From CAZDCD01 sp964503885 (lineage in GTDB: Bacteria; Bacteroidota; Bacteroidia; Bacteroidales; UBA10428): a DNA stretch of 64,000 bases. The notes below the pieces were generated by a model. That model did not search any database, had not been told where the DNA came from, and was given only the letters and a program-made list of their open reading frames with translations. Below are positions 26,704 to 33,949 of this stretch, one piece after another (position 1 is the first letter of the stretch; every line of letters starts with the position of its first letter). The position numbers and the translations under genes are program-made. Where the stretch lies: the NCBI GenBank assembly GCA_964503885.1, contig CAZDCD010000022.1:1-64000 (forward strand), given 5' to 3'.

Positions 26704-26880
26704 CGACTAAAATAATGTCCGGTATNNNNNNNNNNNNNNNNNNNNNNNNNNNNNNNNNNNNNNNNNNNNNNNNNNNNNNNNNNNNNNNNNNNNNNNNNNN
26801 NNNNNNNNNNNNNNNNNNNNNNNNNGAAAAACTCGGAGAAGCCGAACTCAAACAATAACGACTAAAATAATGTCCGGTAT
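26671..26880. other. Scaffold gap (100 N) flanked by identical 55-bp ends
   Basis: Positions 26671-26725 and 26826-26880 are the same 55 bases, on either side of 100 N at 26726-26825. This is what is left when two contigs that overlap by an assembly word size are joined by a fixed-length filler. The true sequence is probably continuous, with one copy of the 55 bp and no Ns. Confidence 0.85.
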
Positions 26881-26883
26881 AAG

Positions 26884-26922
26884 ATGGCCCCTGCAACATC
26901 ATTGTTTCAGGGGCCATTTTTT
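26884..26922 (+). terminator. Rho-independent terminator after the NUMOD1-like gene
   Basis: ATGGCCCCTG pairs perfectly with CAGGGGCCAT around a 14-nt loop and is followed by six T. It lies between the NUMOD1-like gene and the convergent M16 peptidase gene, and the T run points to plus-strand use. Confidence 0.85.
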
Positions 26923-26941
26923 AATCTGTGTATTGCCTTTC

Positions 26942-29782
26942 CTATTCAACATTATTTCCATTCTCAGTCTTCAACAGAACCGGCTTGCCAAAACCGATGT
27001 TTTCCAATTGGTCCAACTGGGTTTTTGCATCACCAACCACCAGGTACACCATTTTATCCGGAACGATGTACTTTTGGGCGAATACTTTTTGTTCATTCAG
27101 TGTAAGGTTGCGTATCTCCGACTCTTCTTCCTTTATATAACCGACAGGTAAATTGTATTTGTTAATTTCATACAGCATATCGGTAAGTGATTCCAGAGTT
27201 TCAAAGTTGCGTGCATTGGATTTTATCAATGCATTTTTTGTGAAATCCAGATCTTCCTGACTGATACCCTTCCGGTATTCTTCCATAGTATTCTTGAAGA
27301 TCCTGACCGATTCATATGTTGCATTCGAACGGACACTGGAGAATGCCCTGAACGGGGCTTTTTCTGATCGTTCTGTAAAATATGACCGTGCGCCGTATGT
27401 ATATCCCTTCTCTTCGCGCAGGATCATATTCAACATACCCGAAAAAGAACCACCCAACTTATAATTCATCACCGTTGCAGGAAAGAATTCGGGATTGTTC
27501 CTTGAAAGGGCAAGATAACCAATATTTATTACCGACTGTTTTGAACCGGGAACATCTACAAAATAGATTGTTGATGACTCAACAGGATCGGGTAACGGAT
27601 ACTCCGGAAATTTCACAACAGCAGCTGCCCACTTTTCCTGCAAAGGCTGAAGCGAATTCAACACCTCGCTTTTGGATACATTTCCAGCAACCAGAAATGA
27701 AGTCAGAGATGGGGCAATTTTGGCAGTGTAAAACTCTTTCAGGTCATCAATTGTGATTTTTTTCACTGAGCTGCGGCTTCCCAGCAGATCGTTAGCAAAA
27801 ATATGCGAGTCTCCATAGAGCAGTCTCCGGAAAGCAACATCGGCTATATGCCTGGAATTTGCCTCATTCTGGGTCAGCTCATTGATCGTTTTCAGCCTGG
27901 CCAGCTCAAACTGCTCCTGATCCCACCTCGGTTCCAAAAGTATTTCCCTTATCAGGGCCATTGTCTGTGCATAATTTCGTGACAATGTATTGGCAACGAG
28001 CACAATTTCCTCGTCACTGGTATGCATGCTGATGTCGGCACCAAGCAGTTTGGTCTCCTCTTCAAGCTGTTCCGGAGTCTTATTTTTCGTTCCTTCCATC
28101 ATAACTTTTGAGATCAGGCTGGCAACACCTGCTTTTGAAGGATCATCGAGATAAAATCCACCACTTAGCACCACTTCTATGTTCACCAGGGGCAACTCAT
28201 CCTGTTCGATTCCAAGTACTTTAATCCCATTGGTGAGGTCTGTCTTCCATATTTCAGGTATTTTCAATAAAGGATCATTACCCGGCGGCGGTTCCACAGA
28301 CCTGTCGAAAGATGAGGGTGTCCTGGCCGTTTTTTCAGTGTTCTCATTTGCAGGCAAAGCCACTTCAGAAGCCTCTTCGATCTTTTCCTCAACAATATCT
28401 GCGGGTACTGAATTTTCAACAGCCAGCGTGGTTTCCCCTTTTGGCACAAAGCTTGTGATCAGGCAGGGTTTGTTTTCAATGTACTTTTTGAAAGCATTCA
28501 TTACATCATCGATGGTTACTGCCCTGATGTTTTCGATATCCTTCTCGATATATCCGGGGTCGTTCATGAACGTATTGTAATAGGCCAGCTGAAGTGATTT
28601 GTAAAAAACACTGTTGATCTGGTTATAAAACTCACGTTCAAGACCCGCTTTTACCATGTCGAGGTCTTTCTGACTAATGCCCTGAACTTCAACTATTTTT
28701 AACGTTGAATCGATTGCATGTTCAAGGTCGCCCAGGCTGTGGCCTTCGTTTGCCCGGGCCTGGATACGGAAAGTACCTGCCAGTTCATTGGTGTTGTTAT
28801 AAGCACTGACATCAGATGTCAGCTTCTTTTCTTTTACCAGTACTTTATATAATGGAGTATTCTTACCATCGGATAATACCCTGCCCAGAACATTCAGGGC
28901 ATAAGCATCTTCGCTGAATTCCTGAGCAGAAGGCCAGACCATGGTTATTTGAGGAACAGTGGCAAAATTATCTTCATGGAAGACCCGTTTTCCTTCCGGA
29001 AGGGTTACAGGCATGGGAGATCTTTTCTCCACATCACCATGCCGGGCAATCTCGCCAAAATATTTCTTTACAAGCACTTTGACCGAATCTTTGTCAAAAT
29101 CTCCTGCAATTACCAGAGTGGCATTGTTAGGACCGTAATACCGTTTATAAAACTGCTTTACATCTTCAACCGTGGCATTTTGAATATCAGACATATCACC
29201 GATAACCTGCCAGTGATAAGGATGACCTTCAGGAAATATATTTTTATCGATCACATAGCGTGTATACCCATAAGGACGATTATCATAGCTTTGTCTTTTC
29301 TCATTCTGAACTACATTTTGTTGCACGGCAAATGAGGTTTGGGTGACCGTATTGATGAAATAGCCCATCCTGTCGGATTCCATCCAGAGAATGAGTTCCA
29401 GCGCATTTTTAGGTACCACTTCAAAATAGGTAGTAAAATCTTTTGTGGTGAATCCGTTCAATGTTCCCCCTGCATTCTGAATTTTCTTGAAATATTCGTC
29501 TTCGGGTATATTCTCCGAGGCCGAGAACAGCATGTGTTCAAAAAGATGAGCAAATCCGGTTTTCCCTTCATTTTCACGGCTTGATCCAACATGGTACATG
29601 ATGGCTGTGGAAACAATCGGATCTGATTTGTCGACATGAAGCACTACATTAAGGCCATTCCCGAGGGTATACTTCTCGAATCCGACAGAAAGCCGGTCCT
29701 TATCTGCAGGTTCCGTGCAGCCTGCAATAAGGATTACCGGAATTGCAAAAAGCAAAAATTGCATGGTGTTTTTCATTTTCAT
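26942..29782 (-). CDS. M16 family (insulinase/pitrilysin-like) metallopeptidase lipoprotein, two-domain
   Basis: A protein of about 946 residues with a lipoprotein signal (FAIPVILIAGC, Cys near residue 22), so probably periplasmic and lipid-anchored. The N-terminal M16 unit has the inverted zinc motif HLFEH (near residues 79-83) and the expected Asn-Ala-Thr-rich PNNATLVIAGDF strand. The second half is another M16 unit (VNIEVVLSGGFYLDDPSKAG...) that lacks HxxEH (ISKVMMEG stands there), as usual for the inactive half of such peptidases. A Pro/Glu-rich linker joins them near 480-520. I start at the Met of MKMKNTMQF rather than the ATG 33 nt upstream, because it fits a lipoprotein signal. Substrate: peptides, unspecified. 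Confidence 0.88.
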   Translation of the reverse strand: MKMKNTMQFLLFAIPVILIAGCTEPADKDRLSVGFEKYTLGNGLNVVLHVDKSDPIVSTAIMYHVGSSRENEGKTGFAHLFEHMLFSASENIPEDEYFKKIQNAGGTLNGFTTKDFTTYFEVVPKNALELILWMESDRMGYFINTVTQTSFAVQQNVVQNEKRQSYDNRPYGYTRYVIDKNIFPEGHPYHWQVIGDMSDIQNATVEDVKQFYKRYYGPNNATLVIAGDFDKDSVKVLVKKYFGEIARHGDVEKRSPMPVTLPEGKRVFHEDNFATVPQITMVWPSAQEFSEDAYALNVLGRVLSDGKNTPLYKVLVKEKKLTSDVSAYNNTNELAGTFRIQARANEGHSLGDLEHAIDSTLKIVEVQGISQKDLDMVKAGLEREFYNQINSVFYKSLQLAYYNTFMNDPGYIEKDIENIRAVTIDDVMNAFKKYIENKPCLITSFVPKGETTLAVENSVPADIVEEKIEEASEVALPANENTEKTARTPSSFDRSVEPPPGNDPLLKIPEIWKTDLTNGIKVLGIEQDELPLVNIEVVLSGGFYLDDPSKAGVASLISKVMMEGTKNKTPEQLEEETKLLGADISMHTSDEEIVLVANTLSRNYAQTMALIREILLEPRWDQEQFELARLKTINELTQNEANSRHIADVAFRRLLYGDSHIFANDLLGSRSSVKKITIDDLKEFYTAKIAPSLTSFLVAGNVSKSEVLNSLQPLQEKWAAAVVKFPEYPLPDPVESSTIYFVDVPGSKQSVINIGYLALSRNNPEFFPATVMNYKLGGSFSGMLNMILREEKGYTYGARSYFTERSEKAPFRAFSSVRSNATYESVRIFKNTMEEYRKGISQEDLDFTKNALIKSNARNFETLESLTDMLYEINKYNLPVGYIKEEESEIRNLTLNEQKVFAQKYIVPDKMVYLVVGDAKTQLDQLENIGFGKPVLLKTENGNNVE

Positions 29783-29858
29783 TGCCTTGAATTTAGTATA
29801 AACTGACTTAGCCAATCACGGGTATGAATCCCCAAATCAAGCTTTGGAAACTAATTCC

Positions 29859-30077
29859 GCAGCAGAGTTACGGGGAACCGATCCCGCCTGGGGCGGGAGA
29901 GCTCGGCGCAGCTAATTAGACCCTCCGCCTTCGGCGGGATTATTCCTGTTGGTCATGAGACCACTTCGTTCAGTTATTCGCCACGCAAATGCGTGGCTCA
30001 TGAGAACGTTTCACTTAGTTGTTCAACTTACAAATTTCAATGCACTGCGTTTATGAAATTTGAGTTTCACGAATAAA
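29859..30077 (+). repeat. Dispersed intergenic repeat, copy 3 (longest)
   Basis: Its last 137 bp are nearly identical to copy 1. Its left part shares order and sequence blocks with copy 2, but its hairpins (CCCGCC/GGCGGG and CCGCC/GGCGG) differ in sequence from those of copy 2 at the same place. The CCCCGATAA palindrome is replaced by CAAATTTCA, which pairs with TGAAATTTG at 30054-30062. It ends about 160 bp before the TonB-dependent receptor gene. Confidence 0.8.
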
Positions 30078-30135
30078 AATACGCCATCGAAACCTTTATT
30101 CCAACAACAAATATCATCCGGATATTATTGTTAAC

Positions 30136-30196
30136 AAGATGTGATTTTAACATCTTATTAGGTTTTGTAGACAAAACAATACCAAATCGGTTTTGT
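30136..30196. promoter_or_regulatory. Cluster of inverted repeats upstream of the TonB-dependent receptor
   Basis: AAGATGT (30136-30142) pairs with ACATCTT (30150-30156). GTTTTGT (30162-30168) can pair with ACAAAAC (30171-30177), which can alternatively pair with a second GTTTTGT (30190-30196). The arrangement, 40-100 bp before the start codon, suits an operator or an RNA switch between two hairpins. There is no direct evidence of function. Confidence 0.35.
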
Positions 30197-30236
30197 TAAC
30201 CCACTAACCTGACATAAATAATTTTAAACTCCATTT

Positions 30237-32693
30237 ATGAAAACCATTTTTTTGTTGTTTCTTTTAATATTCCCTTTAACACAAACCACAATTTTCGCCG
30301 ATACAGGTTTTGAAACGAAACCGGTGAAACTTTACGGTAAGGTGATCGATGGTGCCGGTGACACCAAATTACCCCTCGAATATGCAACAATATCAGTATA
30401 TTCAAATGATTCGTCACTGGTTACGGGTGTGATCACAGGATCGGACGGTTCTTTTGAACTCGGACTTAAACCGGGGAAATATGACATTAAGGTACAATTT
30501 GTTTCGTATGAGACAAAAACCATTGAAAATATCGATCTGAACGGAGAAAATGCATCGTATAATCTGGGAAGCATCTCGCTGCATCCGCAGTCAGAATCGA
30601 TTGAAGAGGCTGTTATTGTGGGTGAAAAGAGCGAGATGGTAATGGGTCTTGACCGTAAAATATTCAATGTAGGCAAAGACCTTAGCAATGCAGGCAAATC
30701 GGCATCGGAAATTATTGACAATATACCATCGGTGACCGTTGATGTGGATGGAAATGTAAGCCTGAGGGGAAGTCAGAATATACAGATACTGATTGACGGC
30801 AAACCATCCGGACTGGTAAGCGCAGAAAATTCGGATGCACTCAGGAATCTTCAGGGCAGCCTGATTGATCGGATTGAGGTGATCACCAACCCCGGCGCAA
30901 CATATGAAGCCAAGGGACTTGCCGGTATCATTAATATTGTATTGAAGAAAGATCAACAGAAAGGGGTGAACGGATCTTTTGATGTGTCTGTAGGACAGCC
31001 GTCTTATTATTCACTCGGAGCAAACGTGAATTTCAGGCGCAAGAAAATCAACTACTTTTTAAATTATGGATTGAACTATAATGAAAGGCCGGGCTCAGGG
31101 AAGAATTACCAGGTATTTACGCTTGCTGATACAAGCTATATTACCAGGATTGAACGGGACCGTCTAAGAACGGGGTGGTCACATACTATACGTGGCGGGG
31201 CCGACTATTTTATCAATTCGAAGAATACGCTGACTACATCGCTGCTTCTGGGATTCGATAACGACTACAATACCACAGATCTTTGGTACAGGGATTATAC
31301 CATTGATGATGTGCTGAAGGAAGTGAGCCTCAGGCAGGATCATGAAGATGAAACAGAACACAATATCGAACTCTCCCTGAATTATACAAAAACGTTTGAC
31401 CGAAAAGACAGAAAATTGACCGTATTTACAAGGTATCTGGATGATTATGACCTGGAGGAATCGGGAATATCACAGACAATAACAGCACTACAGGGTGAAG
31501 CAGTGACCACTGATCCGAGGCTCCAGAAGGTGCGCAACAAAGAAGTTCAGAAAAACATGCTCCTGCAGGCCGATTATGTGCAACCCTTCGGTGAAGGGGG
31601 TAAATTTGAAACCGGTTACCGGAGTGAATTCAGGAATATCACAAATCCTTACACAGTAAGTGAAAAGAATGACGCTGGTGAATGGAATACCCTTGCCGGT
31701 TTTACGAACAATTTAAATTACCAGGAAAATATACATGCAGCCTATATCCAGATCGGTAACAAGTTCAATGCGCTATCCATTCAGTTGGGTCTTCGTACCG
31801 AAATCTCAGATGTTAGTACCTATCTCCGGGAAACCGACTCAACAAACAACAACTTTTATATTGACCTGTTTCCCAGTGTGCATTTTACTTATGAACTCAA
31901 TGATAACCAATCCATGCAGCTGAGCTACAGCAGGAGAATAAACAGGCCCGGTTTCTGGCTGTTAAATCCCTTCTATTCTTACTCCGATGAGCGGAATATT
32001 TTTAGCGGCAATCCAAATGTAAAACCCGAATATACCCAATCTTTCGAAGGTGGGTATCTATTCAAAAATGAACATTTGAGTATATACGCCGGGTTGTATT
32101 TCAGGCATTCCAGCCAGGTATTTGAGCGTATCAGTAATGTGGATTCGATTACCGGATTGAATTATATTATTCCGGTAAACCTGTCAACCAGGCAATCATA
32201 TGGAACAGAAACCAACATATCCGTGGACCTTTTCCAATGGTGGAAGTTTAGCGGTGACCTGAATTTCTTCAGAAACATAACCAGCGGTACATACCTGAAT
32301 GAAAACCTCAGCAGCGACAGCTATTCATGGAACTCGCGGCTGAATTCAAAATGGAGTTTTAAAAACAATTTTGACCTTCAGGCAAACTTCTTTTACCGTG
32401 CACCTCTTAAAACCACACAGGGAACCCGCCAGGCTTTTTATATGCTCGATATGGGAATAAGTAAGGATGTGCTGAACCGTAACGGAACCTTTACCCTCAA
32501 TATAAGAGACCTGCTGAACAGCCGCAAATTCAGGTTTATCCTCGACAGCCCGGAACTTTATTCGGAAAATGAATTCAGGTGGTCTACCCGGAGTGTGTCC
32601 CTGACCTTTACTTACCGGTTAAACCAGCTAAAGAAAGCAAACGGTGGTCAGAGGAATAATGGCGATACCGGTGGTGACGGAATGATCTTTTGA
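30237..32693 (+). CDS. TonB-dependent receptor, outer-membrane beta-barrel family
   Basis: An 818-residue outer-membrane protein. A signal peptide (MKTIFLLFLLIFPLTQTTIFA) is followed by a carboxypeptidase-regulatory-like beta-sandwich (residues about 30-115), a plug domain (about 130-240; ASEIIDNIPSVTVDVDGNVSLRGSQNIQILIDG, RIEVITNPGATYEAKGLAGIINIVLKK) and a beta-barrel of the OMP_b-brl_3 kind with QLSYSRRINRPGFWLLNPFYSY and NPNVKPEYTQSFEGGY. There is no SusD partner, so it is not a typical glycan SusCD pair; such lone receptors often take peptides, siderophores or metals. It stands alone behind an intergenic repeat and a cluster of inverted repeats. The substrate is unknown. Confidence 0.88.
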   Translation: MKTIFLLFLLIFPLTQTTIFADTGFETKPVKLYGKVIDGAGDTKLPLEYATISVYSNDSSLVTGVITGSDGSFELGLKPGKYDIKVQFVSYETKTIENIDLNGENASYNLGSISLHPQSESIEEAVIVGEKSEMVMGLDRKIFNVGKDLSNAGKSASEIIDNIPSVTVDVDGNVSLRGSQNIQILIDGKPSGLVSAENSDALRNLQGSLIDRIEVITNPGATYEAKGLAGIINIVLKKDQQKGVNGSFDVSVGQPSYYSLGANVNFRRKKINYFLNYGLNYNERPGSGKNYQVFTLADTSYITRIERDRLRTGWSHTIRGGADYFINSKNTLTTSLLLGFDNDYNTTDLWYRDYTIDDVLKEVSLRQDHEDETEHNIELSLNYTKTFDRKDRKLTVFTRYLDDYDLEESGISQTITALQGEAVTTDPRLQKVRNKEVQKNMLLQADYVQPFGEGGKFETGYRSEFRNITNPYTVSEKNDAGEWNTLAGFTNNLNYQENIHAAYIQIGNKFNALSIQLGLRTEISDVSTYLRETDSTNNNFYIDLFPSVHFTYELNDNQSMQLSYSRRINRPGFWLLNPFYSYSDERNIFSGNPNVKPEYTQSFEGGYLFKNEHLSIYAGLYFRHSSQVFERISNVDSITGLNYIIPVNLSTRQSYGTETNISVDLFQWWKFSGDLNFFRNITSGTYLNENLSSDSYSWNSRLNSKWSFKNNFDLQANFFYRAPLKTTQGTRQAFYMLDMGISKDVLNRNGTFTLNIRDLLNSRKFRFILDSPELYSENEFRWSTRSVSLTFTYRLNQLKKANGGQRNNGDTGGDGMIF

Positions 32694-32729
32694 GTTTATT
32701 ACCTTTCCCTTTCAATCCGGCAAGGAATG

Positions 32730-32758
32730 GCCAGGGCACCTGCCTGGCTGAAATTTTT
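32730..32758 (+). terminator. Probable terminator of the TonB-dependent receptor gene
   Basis: GCCAGG (32730-32735) pairs with CCTGGC (32743-32748) over a 7-nt loop, with five T at 32754-32758. The stem is short and the T run is offset by five bases. Confidence 0.4.
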
Positions 32759-32894
32759 CAGCAGCTATACCGTTTGCTGGAATGAATGCCCGAAAATCCC
32801 ATTTTCATAATTGCCTACCCGTTCAGGATTGATTAGCAATTTATTCAACCCTGGTTCCTTATTCCTGATTAAGAGAAACACCCGGATTTATAAA

Positions 32895-32951
32895 TTAAAA
32901 AAGCTCCGGCGGTGATTTTCAAATATTGCACAATGGACTCAGCCGGAGCTT
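32895..32951 (-). terminator. Probable terminator of the minus-strand copper island
   Basis: AAGCTCCGGC (32901-32910) and GCCGGAGCTT (32942-32951) are perfect 10-bp inverted arms. On the minus strand the hairpin is followed directly by a T-rich run. The 31-nt loop is long. It lies 50 bp beyond the stop of the last island gene. The rest of 32694-33000 shows no gene. Confidence 0.55.
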
Positions 32952-33000
32952 CAGCAATTAAAGAAAAAAATTGTCCAACCTTGTGCTTCAATAGTAGAAC

Positions 33001-33351
33001 TTACCCATCTGATTTTCTCGGGTACTTGCAGCATCCGGGTAGTTTATTATAAGCTTCATCTGTGGCTTTGTGCAGTTCCGTATCATGTCCGGTACCGGCA
33101 ATAGCCAGTTCAATTTTATCGAGGTTTGTTTTGGAAGGGTTAAAAGTCGCTTCGGCCATTTTGGCATCCTTATTCCAGCTGGCTGAAGTCACGCCTTCAA
33201 CTGACTTTGCCGCTTTTTCTATGCGGGCTTTGCACAGTTCACAATTTCCACTCACTTTGAATTTCTCGGTTTTCATTTCCTGGGCGGAAATGTTTATCGC
33301 AAAAATAAAGAGGGTAAATCCTATTAAACTCAACATCCTGGTATTCATCAT
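33001..33351 (-). CDS. Periplasmic heavy-metal-associated (HMA) domain protein
   Basis: A 116-residue protein with a signal peptide (LSLIGFTLFIFAINISAQ) and one HMA ferredoxin-like domain: KTEKFKVSGNCELCKARIEKAAKSVEGV, with the metal-binding pair Cys-x-x-Cys in CELC. A short tail ends LPGCCKYPRK, a second Cys pair often seen in this Bacteroidota subgroup. It probably binds Cu(I) in the periplasm and passes it to efflux parts. It is the last gene of the copper island, 90 bp after a Met-rich protein gene. Confidence 0.82.
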   Translation of the reverse strand: MMNTRMLSLIGFTLFIFAINISAQEMKTEKFKVSGNCELCKARIEKAAKSVEGVTSASWNKDAKMAEATFNPSKTNLDKIELAIAGTGHDTELHKATDEAYNKLPGCCKYPRKSDG

Positions 33352-33440
33352 ATATCAATTTAAATTAAATAGTCCGATCGTACATAGAAAAAATCAGGAA
33401 AGCCCCTTTACAGAGGCCTTCCTTATTTAAGGCCGGCGAA

Positions 33441-33878
33441 TTACTGATTGTACATCATCCCACCATGGCGCATTCCATTCATTCCGTTATGATTATACAT
33501 CATCTGGTTCCACTGGTTTGACCAGGTAGAATCCGACCGAATGGTATTCATCATACTCTGCATCATCATCTGGTTCATGCCCGGATTACTGTGCATCATA
33601 TATCCCAGGTGGTTGCCTGAGAACATATAGTCCATCATTCCCTCGTTACCCATCATCCATTGCATGGATTGAGGATTCTGCATCATATCGTTCATAAATT
33701 CGGTAAAAAGTTCCCTGTTGTTTGTGATCTGGCTGAATACTTCATTTTTTAGTTTTGCATTTTTTGTCAGGTCGTTTGACCCGCTTGTACCAGGGTCAAT
33801 AACAAATCCGGTCACTGCCAGTGCCAAAACTATGGACAAAAACAGTGCTGCTTTTTTTACTATTATTTTCTTATTCAT
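33441..33878 (-). CDS. Methionine-rich exported protein (putative copper-binding), paralogue 1
   Basis: A 145-residue protein with an N-terminal signal/anchor (KKAALFLSIVLALAVTGFVI) and a mature part packed with Met in pairs and triplets (MNDMMQNPQSMQWMMGNEGMM, NQMMMQSMMN, GMMYNQ), plus His and Asn. Met clusters of this kind bind Cu(I)/Ag(I) in periplasmic proteins. The core 'NRELFTEFMNDMMQNPQSMQWMM' (quoted in part) aligns with the protein at 36938-37360, so the two are paralogues flanking the CopA gene. No named family is recognised; the role as copper buffer is inferred. Confidence 0.7.
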   Translation of the reverse strand: MNKKIIVKKAALFLSIVLALAVTGFVIDPGTSGSNDLTKNAKLKNEVFSQITNNRELFTEFMNDMMQNPQSMQWMMGNEGMMDYMFSGNHLGYMMHSNPGMNQMMMQSMMNTIRSDSTWSNQWNQMMYNHNGMNGMRHGGMMYNQ

Positions 33879-33949
33879 GATGTAACTTTTTTAATTAACA
33901 AATCAATAGTTCATTATTCAATATTAATTCAGAACATTGCCTGAGGGAA

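Noticed and set aside
26655..26917. Minus-strand ORFs running through the 100-N gap
   Set aside because: They exist only because the Ns are read as open codons; the flanking sequence is a duplicated contig end.
29859..30077. Insertion sequence
   Set aside because: No transposase ORF, no terminal inverted repeats or target duplications; the element is short and rich in internal hairpins.
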